From Treponema sp. (GTDB taxonomy: Bacteria > Spirochaetota > Spirochaetia > Treponematales > Treponemataceae): 64,000 nt of DNA. A program made the position numbers and the translations under genes. Of this stretch, positions 51,772 through 60,822 are shown piece by piece; within the stretch, counting starts at the first letter, position 1, and each line of letters starts with the position of its first letter. The stretch spans positions 62,001-126,000 of the forward strand of contig JAFUDX010000007.1 of assembly GCA_017464425.1 (NCBI GenBank). The letters run 5' to 3'. The notes under the pieces were generated by a model. The model was given only the letters and a program-made list of their open reading frames with translations, searched no databases and was not told the origin of the DNA.

Positions 51772-51812
51772 TTATATTTTTGTTTTTCTTCCATAAATTA
51801 TAGGAATTTAAG

Positions 51813-53774
51813 ATGGATTTCACGAACAAAACGCCCGAAGAAGTTTTAAAATCTGCTTTCGGCTACGACAGTTTCAGGCTGCTTCAAAAAGATATTATCT
51901 CGAATGTGCTCGCGGGGAAGGACACGCTCGCGATTATGCCGACGGGTGGCGGAAAGTCGCTCTGCTATCAGATTCCCGCGCTCATTTTTGAGGGGCTTAC
52001 GGTGGTGGTCTCGCCGCTCATTTCGCTCATGCAAGACCAAGTGTCGAGCCTTAACGCTGCGGGAATTAACGCGGTGTTCCTCAATTCGACGGTTGAGTGG
52101 GAAGATTACAAGGACTCGATGAATTCGATTCGGCGCGGGGAAACAAAAATCGTGTATGTCGCGCCCGAAACGCTTGTCACGCCCAAAATCAATGACTTGC
52201 TCCACGACAGCCGCGTGACGGTCAGTTGCATTACGATTGACGAGGCGCACTGCGTGTCCGAGTGGGGGCATGACTTCCGACCAGACTACCTAGAAATTTC
52301 TTCGCTCAGAAGCCAGTTCAAAAGCGCGGTGTTTCTCGCTCTCACGGCGACGGCGACACGCTCCGTGCGAGAAGACATCATCAAAAATCTCAAGCTGAAA
52401 AATCCCGCCGTTTTGGTCTCAAGTTTTGACCGCCCGAATATTTTCCTCGATGTGCGGCAGAAAAACCGAAACGCGCTCGACCAAGTTGTTGACTGCATCC
52501 GCCGTCACTGGGATGAAAGCGGAATCATCTATTGTTTTTCAAAGCGGCAGGTCGATGAACTCACCGAAAAACTCGACCGACTCGGCTATTCCGTGCTGAA
52601 TTATCATGCGGGGCTTACCGACGAAGTGCGTGCCGACCATCAGACGAAATTTATCCGCGACCAAGTGCAGATTATGGTCGCCACGCTCGCGTTCGGAATG
52701 GGAATTGACAAGCCGAATGTGCGCTTCGTGATTCACTACGATATGCCAAAGTCGCTCGAACAGTATTATCAGGAAATCGGGCGCGCGGGGCGTGACGGCT
52801 TGGCGAGCGAGGCACTTTTGCTCTACTCGGCGGGCGACATTCACAAAATCCGCTATTTTTTTGAGGAAGCGAGCGATAAGGCGCGGTGTGAAACGCTCTT
52901 ACAAGGCATGATTTCCTACGCGACGGGGCGAACTTGCCGACGGAAGCTGCTTTTGTCGTACTTCGGCGAGGATTTTACGGGAAAGAACCAGGTCGGAACG
53001 ACCAGGCATTGTTGCGATTTGTGCGAAATGGGACCGATTCCCGAAATTGACATGACGATTCCGTGCCAGAAGCTCATGAGCTGCATTATCCGCACGAATT
53101 CACGATTCGGCGCGGCGTATGTGATTGAAGTTTTGCTCGGCTCACGCTCTAAGCGGATTCTCGACAACGGGCACAATATGCTTTCCACTTGGGGAATCGG
53201 GCGCGAACTCGACAAAAATCAGTGGCACGAACTCGTGAATCTCCTCATCGAAAAGAATTTCATCACCAAGTACGGCGACTACAATATTCTTCTCCTCACA
53301 AACGACGGACTTGCCGCGTTGAAAAACCGTGACAAAATCATGCTTCCGTTCAATATGCCGAAGGGAAGCGAAAATTCGACCGATTTGCACGCAGAAAGTG
53401 CGTTCTCACCGAAAAGCCGTGCGAGCGTGGGAAGTGCGGGCGGACTCATGTTCCCCAAACCCGAAAAGCAAAAGTCGAAATGGTCACAAGCAGGCAACGA
53501 ACAGAAAGCAAGTTTCGTTCTCCACAAAAAGGAAGTTGATTTCGGTGATGATGAAGAAGCGAAACGAATCCAAAGCGACTTGAAAAAGTGGCGCAAGCGC
53601 AAAGCCGAAGAACTGAATGTTCCGCCCTACATCATTTTCGGCGACAAAACCATGAACGACATCGCGCTCAAAAAGCCGCGCACGACCGATGAACTCTACG
53701 ATGTGAACGGACTCGGCGAAAAGAAAGTGGAGAAATTTGGGAAAGAAATTTTAAAAATCGTGGGGGAAGAATGA
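51813..53774 (+). CDS. recQ: ATP-dependent DNA helicase RecQ
   Basis: A 3'-5' helicase for recombination and fork repair. Motif 0 is FGYDSFRLLQKDII, Walker A is MPTGGGKSLCYQ, then DEAHCVSEWGHDFRP, TATATRSV, the helicase C-domain with YHAGLTDEVRADHQ and ATLAFGMGIDKPNVRFVIHYD, and QEIGRAGRDG. The zinc site (GRTCRRKLLLSYFGE ... CCDLC) and RQC winged helix follow; the last 75 residues are an HRDC domain (PPYIIFGDKTMNDIA). At 653 residues it is slightly longer than E. coli RecQ, owing to a spacer before HRDC. The stop overlaps the next gene by four bases. Confidence 0.96.
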   Translation: MDFTNKTPEEVLKSAFGYDSFRLLQKDIISNVLAGKDTLAIMPTGGGKSLCYQIPALIFEGLTVVVSPLISLMQDQVSSLNAAGINAVFLNSTVEWEDYKDSMNSIRRGETKIVYVAPETLVTPKINDLLHDSRVTVSCITIDEAHCVSEWGHDFRPDYLEISSLRSQFKSAVFLALTATATRSVREDIIKNLKLKNPAVLVSSFDRPNIFLDVRQKNRNALDQVVDCIRRHWDESGIIYCFSKRQVDELTEKLDRLGYSVLNYHAGLTDEVRADHQTKFIRDQVQIMVATLAFGMGIDKPNVRFVIHYDMPKSLEQYYQEIGRAGRDGLASEALLLYSAGDIHKIRYFFEEASDKARCETLLQGMISYATGRTCRRKLLLSYFGEDFTGKNQVGTTRHCCDLCEMGPIPEIDMTIPCQKLMSCIIRTNSRFGAAYVIEVLLGSRSKRILDNGHNMLSTWGIGRELDKNQWHELVNLLIEKNFITKYGDYNILLLTNDGLAALKNRDKIMLPFNMPKGSENSTDLHAESAFSPKSRASVGSAGGLMFPKPEKQKSKWSQAGNEQKASFVLHKKEVDFGDDEEAKRIQSDLKKWRKRKAEELNVPPYIIFGDKTMNDIALKKPRTTDELYDVNGLGEKKVEKFGKEILKIVGEE

Positions 53775-54670
53775 ACACAGAAATTTCTTTATACAACATG
53801 GAAAAGCTAAAAGACAAAATCTATACAATCCGTGGGCTTCAAGTCATGCTTGATTTCGAGCTTGCAGAGATTTACGGATATACAACGAAAGCCTTTAATC
53901 AGCAGGTGAAAAACAACATCGACCGCTTTGATGAAGATTTTCGCTTTCAGTTGACAGAAGCAGAAACGGATAATTTGCGGTCAAATTTTTTGACCGCAAA
54001 TTATAGTAAAATGAGCAGAGTTCTTCCGTACGCATTCACTGAGCAGGGAATTTACATGCTCATGACCGTGCTGAAAGGCGAGCTTGCCGTTACGCAGAGC
54101 AAAATGCTCATCAGAATGTTCAAGGAAATGAAGCATTTTCTTCAAAACAACGCAAATCTCTTCGTGGAAATCGACGGCATAAAAAAGCATTTGCTCGAAT
54201 CGGACATTCATCAAAAAGAAACCGACAAAAAAGTCTCGGAAATCTTCACGCTTCTTGATAAATACCATGTAAACGACGCGCAGGGCGTCTTCTTTCAAGG
54301 GCAGATTTTCGATGCCTACGCGAAATTTGAATCTTTCATTGCACAGGCAACGCAAGAAATCATTTTGGTGGACAACTATGTGGACTTAAGCGTTTTGGAG
54401 CGGTTCACAAAAAAGCAAGCGAATGTAACCGTCACTATTTTTACCAACCCAAAAACGAAACTGACCGCACAGGACATTCAGAAATTCAACGCACAATATC
54501 CAACTTTGACCGTAAACCACACGGCGAAAATGCACGACCGCTTCTTAATTATTGACCAAAAAACGCTCTATCACATCGGCGCGTCGCTCAAAGACTTGGG
54601 TAAGAAATGTTTCGCGTTCGAAGTGCTCGACAACTCGCTTATCCCGCACCTTTTGCAGAATACAAACTAA
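53771..54670 (+). CDS. ORF6N-domain protein with C-terminal PLD-like domain
   Basis: Residues 10-100 are an ORF6N DNA-binding domain known from phages and mobile elements: KIYTIRGLQVMLDFELAEIY, TKAFNQQVKNNIDRF, LPYAFTEQGIYMLMTVLKG. A helical linker leads to a C-terminal part (about residues 175-295) with IILVDNYVDLSVLERF and KMHDRFLIIDQ, which resembles a phospholipase-D-like half domain with a single H-x-D type motif, often seen in restriction and defence proteins. The ATG overlaps the recQ stop (ATGA). The codons for residues 67-78 form a perfect 35-bp palindrome. Probably a mobile accessory gene fused to the recQ transcript; role unknown. Confidence 0.85.
   Translation: MNTEISLYNMEKLKDKIYTIRGLQVMLDFELAEIYGYTTKAFNQQVKNNIDRFDEDFRFQLTEAETDNLRSNFLTANYSKMSRVLPYAFTEQGIYMLMTVLKGELAVTQSKMLIRMFKEMKHFLQNNANLFVEIDGIKKHLLESDIHQKETDKKVSEIFTLLDKYHVNDAQGVFFQGQIFDAYAKFESFIAQATQEIILVDNYVDLSVLERFTKKQANVTVTIFTNPKTKLTAQDIQKFNAQYPTLTVNHTAKMHDRFLIIDQKTLYHIGASLKDLGKKCFAFEVLDNSLIPHLLQNTN
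53970..54004. repeat. Perfect palindrome within the ORF6N gene
   Basis: Arms of 16 bases, ATAATTTGCGGTCAAA and its exact complement, flank a three-base spacer. The frame is read through it as DNLRSNFLTANY. The TTTGCGGT core recurs in the palindromes upstream of fic. Confidence 0.9.
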
Positions 54671-54671
54671 A

Positions 54672-55715
54672 CTAGTTGCTTCCTTCAACTTTCCAATCAT
54701 CGTACAGAATTTCGTATTCGTACGGAAAGTTTTCTGAGAATGTGATGTGATGGTCTTTGTCGATAAAAACCGCTGAAATTTCTAGATTGAATGTCTCTTG
54801 CAAAATCGGGAGAAGTTTAAGTGATTCAGTTTTTCCGAGAACAAAAAAACTCGTTGTAAGCGCGTCGGCAATCATGGAATTGTGGCAGATTACGGAAACT
54901 GAGGTCAGTTCGTTTTCAACGGGGCTTCCTGTTTCTGGCGAAAGAATGTGATGGTAGCGTTTTTGATTTTGCTCAAAAAAGCGTTCATACAATCCGCTCG
55001 TTACTACTGAATTTTCTGGTGTTATGATTTTGATGAGGGGGGCAGAGTCGGGAAGTTCAGGATTTTTAATTCCGACATTCCACAACTCGTTTTTAGCTTT
55101 TTTGCCATAGACATAGACATTTCCGCCCAAGTCGATGACTGCCCGATGAATTTTATGACTTTTGCAGATTTTAGCGATTTCATCAGCGGCAAATCCTTTT
55201 GCAATTCCGCCCAAATCGATTTCCATGCCCGTTTTTAAAAGACGGACGGATTTTTTTTCTGGATTGAGAAGGATATTCTTAAAATCAACAAGCGGCAGAA
55301 GTTCTGCAATTTCTGCTTCTGTGGCGACATGCGGGGAATCTGTGTTGATATGCCAGAGCGAGACAAGGGGCTTAACGGAAATATCAAAGGAACCGTCCGT
55401 GAGCGCGGAAATTTTTTGTGCCATCTCAATGACGGTAAAAACATCATCGCTGACAATGACTTCTTCGTCACAGGCGAATTTATTTATTCGGTATAAGTCT
55501 CCGGCTTCGATATAGGTATTGAATTCCGTGTTGATTTGGTCGATTCGGTTGAAAATTTCGTTGTAGTATGCTGGTTTTCCTTGTTTGTAGAGATTGACAA
55601 AGCAGATAGTTCCTAAAGACTTTTCATAGCGGGGGCTTGGCTGTGAGCATGAGAACATGATAAATGATGAAGTAACGAACAACAGCGATGCAAAAATCTT
55701 TAAGATTATTTTCAC
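54672..55715 (-). CDS. apbE: FAD:protein FMN transferase (ApbE), lipoprotein
   Basis: Attaches FMN to threonine in periplasmic flavoproteins such as RnfG/NqrC. The signal peptide ends IMFSC, so the enzyme is lipid-anchored. Family motifs are DGSFDISVKPLVSLW, DLGGIAKGFAADEIA, DLGGNVYVYG, HHILSPETGSPV and ADALTTSFFVLG, with the metal-binding aspartate in the last. Length is 347 residues. The start is GTG with a TTGTCT-N17-TATTAT promoter ending eight bases upstream, so the leader is one or two bases. Treponema pallidum ApbE (Ftp) also has FAD pyrophosphatase activity; that may apply here. No rnf or nqr genes adjoin. Confidence 0.95.
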   Translation of the reverse strand: MKIILKIFASLLFVTSSFIMFSCSQPSPRYEKSLGTICFVNLYKQGKPAYYNEIFNRIDQINTEFNTYIEAGDLYRINKFACDEEVIVSDDVFTVIEMAQKISALTDGSFDISVKPLVSLWHINTDSPHVATEAEIAELLPLVDFKNILLNPEKKSVRLLKTGMEIDLGGIAKGFAADEIAKICKSHKIHRAVIDLGGNVYVYGKKAKNELWNVGIKNPELPDSAPLIKIITPENSVVTSGLYERFFEQNQKRYHHILSPETGSPVENELTSVSVICHNSMIADALTTSFFVLGKTESLKLLPILQETFNLEISAVFIDKDHHITFSENFPYEYEILYDDWKVEGSN

Positions 55716-55723
55716 AATAATTG

Positions 55724-55752
55724 ATAATACAATGAAACAAAAATAAAGACAA
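55724..55752 (-). promoter_or_regulatory. apbE promoter
   Basis: TTGTCT, 17 bases, TATTAT, eight bases, then the GTG start, leaving almost no 5' leader. Confidence 0.6.
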
Positions 55753-55883
55753 TAGCTATGGAAAATACAAATTTGGAGTTTTTGGTAATTTTGCGCGCAT
55801 AAAACATGATTTTTTCTTAAAATTTAGCAAATTGTGAGAGAAAAAATTCGCTTTTTTTCGGGCTATGTTTTATAATGAATTCT

Positions 55884-56723
55884 ATGACACAAGCAGATGT
55901 TGAACTTTATGGTCGCAAAACATTTTTTATTGCGCCAGACACTTCTTTAATCCCCAAATCATATCTCGAAGAATTTATGGCGCGTGGGTATCAAACTTTT
56001 ATCATCAATGATGACTACACATGCTCCATGCAAACAAAAATCCGAGAAATCACGCGGCTCTATCCTGACTCAATCATCTATTTCAACATTGATTCCTCTA
56101 TCGAAGGCATTGAATGGAAGTCTTATATCCGTGAACTTCAAGAATTTATCGGGCAGCAAACGCTCATCGGCATTTTCTATCTTGCGCGGCAAAATCCCGC
56201 CGATGAAGACCGAATCAAAACATACTATGTCCGTGATGTGCAGATTCGGGCGGGCTGTTTCGCGCTTTCTCAGGGAAGCCACACCAATTTTGATTCCATT
56301 CTCGCTGTTTTGGAGCAGAGCGGGGCACGGGGACGCCGAAATCTTGTGCGTGCCCAGTGTGATTCGTCAAGTTCTGTAAAATTCGAACATAAAGGCACGT
56401 GCTATACGGCAAGCCTGCTTGATGTCAATGTGTCATATTTCCGATGCGATTTGCTTGGCCGCACGGACGATTTCCAGATTTTCGACAAAATCCGCGATGT
56501 GAGCCTGTATGTGAACGGCACTTCCTTTATGTCCGATGCGGTTCTTATCATGAAGCGCAAAATGGACGAAAAAACGCTGTGCATCTTCATGTTTATCAAT
56601 CATGATGATTCACCGGACTTGCCTGCTGACATCGCAAAAACGCTCAATCAAAAAATTTATCAAATTGTCCTCTCTGAAAATTCGGCTGAATTGCAGAATG
56701 CGTTCCGAACTGCCGAAAAATAA
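55884..56723 (+). CDS. Putative PilZ-like protein linked to a chemoreceptor gene
   Basis: A 279-residue protein without signal peptide. The N-terminal 110 residues look like a receiver-type alpha/beta domain (TFFIAPDTSLI, YPDSIIYFNID) without clear phospho-acceptor evidence. The C-terminal part has an RRNLVR motif followed by beta strands, reminiscent of PilZ c-di-GMP binding domains, but the D/NxSxxG motif is not intact. The next gene, 30 bases on, is a chemoreceptor, so the product may influence motility. A TATAAT box lies seven bases before the chosen ATG; another ATG three codons earlier overlaps this box. Confidence 0.65.
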   Translation: MTQADVELYGRKTFFIAPDTSLIPKSYLEEFMARGYQTFIINDDYTCSMQTKIREITRLYPDSIIYFNIDSSIEGIEWKSYIRELQEFIGQQTLIGIFYLARQNPADEDRIKTYYVRDVQIRAGCFALSQGSHTNFDSILAVLEQSGARGRRNLVRAQCDSSSSVKFEHKGTCYTASLLDVNVSYFRCDLLGRTDDFQIFDKIRDVSLYVNGTSFMSDAVLIMKRKMDEKTLCIFMFINHDDSPDLPADIAKTLNQKIYQIVLSENSAELQNAFRTAEK

Positions 56724-56753
56724 TATGTGGAGTTAATAAAAAAGGAGTACAAA

Positions 56754-58832
56754 ATGTTAGGAATCAAAGCGAAAATAAACATGGCCTTTTTGACTGTCAT
56801 CTTTTTGGCAAGCACGGGCATCGTTGTGTTTTCTTATATCATGTCATCAAAGGAACTCTCAGAGCAGGTAGACATCTCTAACATGAACTTGGCCCTCACC
56901 GCTGCTTCTGACATTCACAATCTTAATGACCGCGAAATGAAAATGCTTCAGTCAATCGCAAATTTCGCAACCATCCGTGATACCGAAGTTGATTTGCACG
57001 AAAAATGGGAACTTGCGAACAGCGTTATCGACGGCATGGACGGCTACATCGGCATGGGATTTTATGACGAAAACGGTATGGGTTGGACTACAACGGGCGA
57101 ATACAAAGATTTAAGCTCGCGCGAATACCTGCAAGTTTCTATGCAAGGGCAGCCTGCCATTATGGATCCAAACTGGAGCGCAATCAACGGGCAGCTTTCT
57201 ACATTCTATGCATATCCTGTGTATGATTCTGAGGGTGAGCAAATCGGAGAAGTCGTTGCAGTCCGAGACTCAGAAGAATTGTGTCGCACGGTTGAAAATC
57301 TTACGGTCGGTTTGTACTCTCATCCAGTCGTTATTAATTCGCGTACGGGTAAATATGTTGCTCATGCAGATGTTGATAAAGTTCGTGATGGGCTTTCTAT
57401 TGTCGATGACGCTTGTCAGGGCATGCAAGAGCTTATTACGGGAATTATGCAGGGAAACGACATCGGCACTGGAGTTTACTACGATGAAATCCAGGGGCAA
57501 AAATTTGCGGCTTCGTTCCAGGCAATTTCTGATTCTGACTGGGTTGTAATTTGTGCGGCTCCTTATCCAGACTTTTTCTCTGGTCTTACAAAAATTCTTC
57601 ACAGCATGATTGTAATCGGCGCGATTGCTCTTGTAATCGGCTTCTTGATTGGTTTGTTTGTCGTCAATCTCTCAATCAAACCGCTCAAAAATGTTGGCTC
57701 GGCAATCAAAGACATTGCTTCCGGCGAGGCAGATCTTACCCGACGGCTTCCTGTTGGCACAAAAGACGAAATCGGAAGCCTGGCCTCTGGATTCAATGAC
57801 TTCACTGAAAAATTACATTCTATCGTCACCGAGCTTAAAGATTCTAAAGAAGACTTGCATGTGTATGGCGAGCAGCTTGGCAAAATGGTTCAGGACAACG
57901 CCGACTTCCTTTCACAGATGGTTCAGTCGATTCAGGGGGTCAACAACGAGATTTCAAATCAGCATGCAAAGGTAGGCGATTCTGCAAGCGCGGTCGATAC
58001 GATTTCTCAGGCAGTTCAGTCTTTGCGTGACTTGCTCCAAAAGCAGGAACAGGGCGTGGAGCAGGCTTCTTCCGCCGTCACACAGATGATTGGAAACATT
58101 ACTTCTGTCTCAAATTCAGTCGAAAAGATGGCGGGCGAATTCGAAGTGTTGCAGGGCGATGTCGACAAGGGTATTTCTCAGCAGCATGAAGTCAACAAAC
58201 AGATTCAGCAGATTGAAGAACAGTCAAAAATGCTTAACGAAGCAAACAAAGTCATTTCTTCAATCGCTTCAGAAACAAACTTGCTCGCTATGAATGCGGC
58301 AATCGAGGCGGCTCATGCGGGGGATGCAGGTAAAGGCTTTGCGGTCGTCGCAGACGAAATCCGTAAACTTTCAGAAACTTCTGCCGCTGAGTCCAAAAAG
58401 ATTTCGGCTCAGCTCAAAGGTATTTTGGGTTCAATTTCGGGCGTTGTTGATGCTTCAAGCCTTGCTGACCGCTCATTTACCGCCGTTGCAGAAAAGATTC
58501 AGGGAACAGGCAATTTGGTCCGCGAAATCAAGCTTGCAATGGAAGAGCAGAGTCAGGGCTCAAAGCAGATTGGCGATGCCCTCAGCTACATGAACGATGC
58601 CACTGCACAAGTTCGCACGGCTTCTGACGGCGTAGACCAGTCACGACAGGGAATTATCAGCAACATTGATGCGCTTAAGGCTTCTTCCGATGTCGTTAAA
58701 GATCAGGTCGAAAGCATGTCCGTCAACATCAAGAATATGGAAGAATCCGATACATCACTGTTGAACATTACCACATCAATCAACGGCTCAATCTACCGAA
58801 TCGGAAGCCAGATTGATCAATTTAAAGTGTAA
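56754..58832 (+). CDS. Methyl-accepting chemotaxis protein with Cache sensor
   Basis: A membrane receptor for flagellar behaviour. It has an N-terminal membrane helix (about residues 10-32), a periplasmic dCache-type domain (residues 40-285, with [51 protein letters not shown]), a second membrane helix (about 290-312), a HAMP domain and a cytoplasmic signalling hairpin with [20 protein letters not shown] and [13 protein letters not shown]. The 692-residue length is ordinary. AAGGAG eight bases upstream decides the ATG. The ligand is unknown; many dCache receptors bind amino acids. Confidence 0.96.
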   Translation: MLGIKAKINMAFLTVIFLASTGIVVFSYIMSSKELSEQVDISNMNLALTAASDIHNLNDREMKMLQSIANFATIRDTEVDLHEKWELANSVIDGMDGYIGMGFYDENGMGWTTTGEYKDLSSREYLQVSMQGQPAIMDPNWSAINGQLSTFYAYPVYDSEGEQIGEVVAVRDSEELCRTVENLTVGLYSHPVVINSRTGKYVAHADVDKVRDGLSIVDDACQGMQELITGIMQGNDIGTGVYYDEIQGQKFAASFQAISDSDWVVICAAPYPDFFSGLTKILHSMIVIGAIALVIGFLIGLFVVNLSIKPLKNVGSAIKDIASGEADLTRRLPVGTKDEIGSLASGFNDFTEKLHSIVTELKDSKEDLHVYGEQLGKMVQDNADFLSQMVQSIQGVNNEISNQHAKVGDSASAVDTISQAVQSLRDLLQKQEQGVEQASSAVTQMIGNITSVSNSVEKMAGEFEVLQGDVDKGISQQHEVNKQIQQIEEQSKMLNEANKVISSIASETNLLAMNAAIEAAHAGDAGKGFAVVADEIRKLSETSAAESKKISAQLKGILGSISGVVDASSLADRSFTAVAEKIQGTGNLVREIKLAMEEQSQGSKQIGDALSYMNDATAQVRTASDGVDQSRQGIISNIDALKASSDVVKDQVESMSVNIKNMEESDTSLLNITTSINGSIYRIGSQIDQFKV

Positions 58833-60185
58833 TTACTTTCCGAAAATCGTTTTTACTAACTCTGAGACGGTGCTCACTTTTTGGGCACCGTCTTCTTTTT
58901 CGGGGGCGGCGATTTGGGTAAAGCCCAAGTCGCGCGCGGTTTTGATTCGCTGCTTTAATCGCGGAACAGGACGAATTTCCCCCGCAAGGCTCAGCTCGCC
59001 CACAATTACATTGTTTTCCGAGAGCGGAATGTCCGTTCGCGCCGAGTAAAGGGCCGCCGCCAATGCCGCGTCTATTGCGCTTTCGGTGAGTTTTACGCCG
59101 CCCGCCACATTTACATACAAATCTTGGTCAGAGAATTTGAGCTTTGTCTTTTTTTCGAGGACTGCCGCCACACGCGCCACGCGGTTCAAGTCGATTTTTT
59201 CTGAATACACGCGGCTGATACTCGCCTTTGCGGGCACGGTGAGCGCCTGAATCTCTACCAAAAATGCACGGCTTCCCTCAAACACGCAGGAATTTGCGAT
59301 TCCAGAGGGAACTGCGCCCGTCCGCTTGGTGATGAACATGGTGCTCGGGTCGCCCACGCCTTCCAAGCCTTTTTCGGTCATCGCAAAAATGCCGAGTTCG
59401 TCCACGCTTCCGAATCGGTTTTTAATAGCACGCAAAAATCGCACTTCATCGTCATTTCGCTCAAACGACACGACCGTATCGACCATGTGTTCAAGGCTCT
59501 TTGGTCCTGCAATCGTGCCTTCTTTGGTGACATGCGCACTCATCACAAGCACGCTGTCGCGCTCCTTTACCCAGCCAATCAACTCGTTCGCGCAGAATTT
59601 CAGCTGATTCACTGTGCCTGGCACAATGCCCGCTTCAACGGAATACACGGTTTGAATCGAGTCGATAATCACAAAAATCGGATTTAAGGCAACGAGCGCG
59701 TCTTTTATGTCTTCAAGGCGCATCGTGCACAAAATTTCTATTCCCGTGGTGTCGAGCTGTAGGCGGTCTGCTCTGCCTTTGATTTGCCCCGCGCTTTCTT
59801 CGCCCGAAACATACAAGATTTTTCCACCGCCGTTTTTGTGAATCGCCGCGCACGCCTGAATCATGAGCGTTGATTTTCCGATTCCAGGCTCGCCGCCAAT
59901 TAAAATCGCGCTTCGTTTCATCGCGCCTCCGCCAAGCACGCGGTCAAATTCCGTAATTCCCGTGCACAGCCGTGCGTTTTCTTGTGCGCTTACTTGCGAA
60001 AGCGGAAGCGGCTTCACTTTTTCGGTGGCCATGTTCCCGAATGCCGCCGCGTTTGAATTGGGGTCAACGATTGCTTCTTCAAGCGTGTTCCATTCCCCGC
60101 ACTGTGGACATCGCCCCAACCATCGCGGCTGAGTGTAGCCACATTCCGTACATTTATAGACAGTAGATTTAATCTTTTTCGCCAT
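58833..60185 (-). CDS. radA: DNA repair protein RadA
   Basis: A RecA-like helicase involved in branch migration of recombination intermediates. The N-terminal zinc finger is CTECGYTQPRWLGRCPQC; Walker A is GGEPGIGKST; Walker B lies in FVIIDSIQTV; the RadA-specific KNRFG motif is present in AIKNRFGSVDELGIF; a Lon-like C-terminal domain ends VSELVKTIFGK. GGAG precedes the ATG. Its stop codon directly abuts that of the chemoreceptor gene, and its last codons contain the chemoreceptor terminator. It follows the NusG domain II gene on the same strand, with a repeat in the gap. Confidence 0.96.
   Translation of the reverse strand: MAKKIKSTVYKCTECGYTQPRWLGRCPQCGEWNTLEEAIVDPNSNAAAFGNMATEKVKPLPLSQVSAQENARLCTGITEFDRVLGGGAMKRSAILIGGEPGIGKSTLMIQACAAIHKNGGGKILYVSGEESAGQIKGRADRLQLDTTGIEILCTMRLEDIKDALVALNPIFVIIDSIQTVYSVEAGIVPGTVNQLKFCANELIGWVKERDSVLVMSAHVTKEGTIAGPKSLEHMVDTVVSFERNDDEVRFLRAIKNRFGSVDELGIFAMTEKGLEGVGDPSTMFITKRTGAVPSGIANSCVFEGSRAFLVEIQALTVPAKASISRVYSEKIDLNRVARVAAVLEKKTKLKFSDQDLYVNVAGGVKLTESAIDAALAAALYSARTDIPLSENNVIVGELSLAGEIRPVPRLKQRIKTARDLGFTQIAAPEKEDGAQKVSTVSELVKTIFGK
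58865..58901 (+). terminator. Terminator of the chemoreceptor gene, inside radA
   Basis: AGACGGTGC pairs perfectly with GCACCGTCT across an 11-base loop and is followed by TTCTTTTT on the plus strand. It lies within the last codons of the convergent radA gene. Confidence 0.7.
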
Positions 60186-60205
60186 ACATTCTCCATTTTG
60201 AATTT

Positions 60206-60280
60206 CTCACAGAGCACACAGAGTTCACAGAGGTTTTTCTTTGGTTGCTATTTTCTCTGTGTCCTCTTTAGCTCTGTGAG
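60206..60280. repeat. CACAGAG-type inverted repeat
   Basis: CTCACAGAGC pairs with GCTCTGTGAG and ACACAGAG with CTCTGTGT in a long imperfect hairpin between radA and the next gene. Sequences rich in CACAGAG of this kind are scattered in many bacterial genomes. No function is known. Confidence 0.65.
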
Positions 60281-60287
60281 GAATTTT

Positions 60288-60635
60288 TCACTCTACTCTG
60301 ATGAAAACATCATTTGGCAGGCAGGCTGCCCAATCATTTTCAAGCGAGACTGCGCCCATATGAACGCAGGTTTTGTTTGTGCAGGGCGAACTTTTAAAGA
60401 ACGCCCGTCCGTCCTGAATCACAATCACGGAATTTCCCAAAACACCGGCGATTTCGACCTCACGATTTTTGCTCAGCGGATAGATGTATTCTTTTTGCGC
60501 TGCCGTAATCACAAGGTTCTGCTCTGGATTTTTTGAAGTCTTTAAAAAAAGAAAGGACGCGACCGTGACGGCGATAAAGAGAACGAGCATGATGAGGTCA
60601 AGCGGTTTGAAAATTCTGATGAATTTGAGATTCAC
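60288..60635 (-). CDS. NusG domain II-containing membrane protein
   Basis: A short protein of 115 residues: one N-terminal membrane helix (MLVLFIAVTVASFLFL), then a NusG domain II with PLSKNREVEIAGVLGNSVIV, the paired cysteines SSPCTNKTCVHMGAVS and ACLPNDVFIRV. The CxxxxC and CLPN pattern is standard. Its role is unknown; it is often near rnf/apbE-type redox genes. I start at a GTG that lies six bases after a TATCTT box with TCGACT 17 bases further upstream, giving a leaderless mRNA. The longer frame would begin upstream of this promoter. Confidence 0.85.
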   Translation of the reverse strand: MNLKFIRIFKPLDLIMLVLFIAVTVASFLFLKTSKNPEQNLVITAAQKEYIYPLSKNREVEIAGVLGNSVIVIQDGRAFFKSSPCTNKTCVHMGAVSLENDWAACLPNDVFIRVE

Positions 60636-60783
60636 GATATAAAGATAGCAAAAAAAAGCGGAAAAGTCGAATTTTTTACTACAATTTGGGAGCAAAAAAT
60701 CAGAAAATTCCAAAAATCTGTTTGTATAATTCGATTCAGATGTTCTATGATTATACTGTTAAAATTTCGTGCGGAGGAATCGC

Positions 60784-60810
60784 ATGAAGAACAAAAAAAG
60801 CATTTCATAA
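60784..60810 (+). CDS. Eight-codon upstream open reading frame
   Basis: MKNKKSIS and a stop, with GGAGGA five bases before its ATG and the AGGAGG site of the next gene immediately after its stop. It may couple translation to the large lipoprotein gene or be a remnant. Confidence 0.35.
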   Translation: MKNKKSIS

Positions 60811-60822
60811 AGGAGGAATTTT

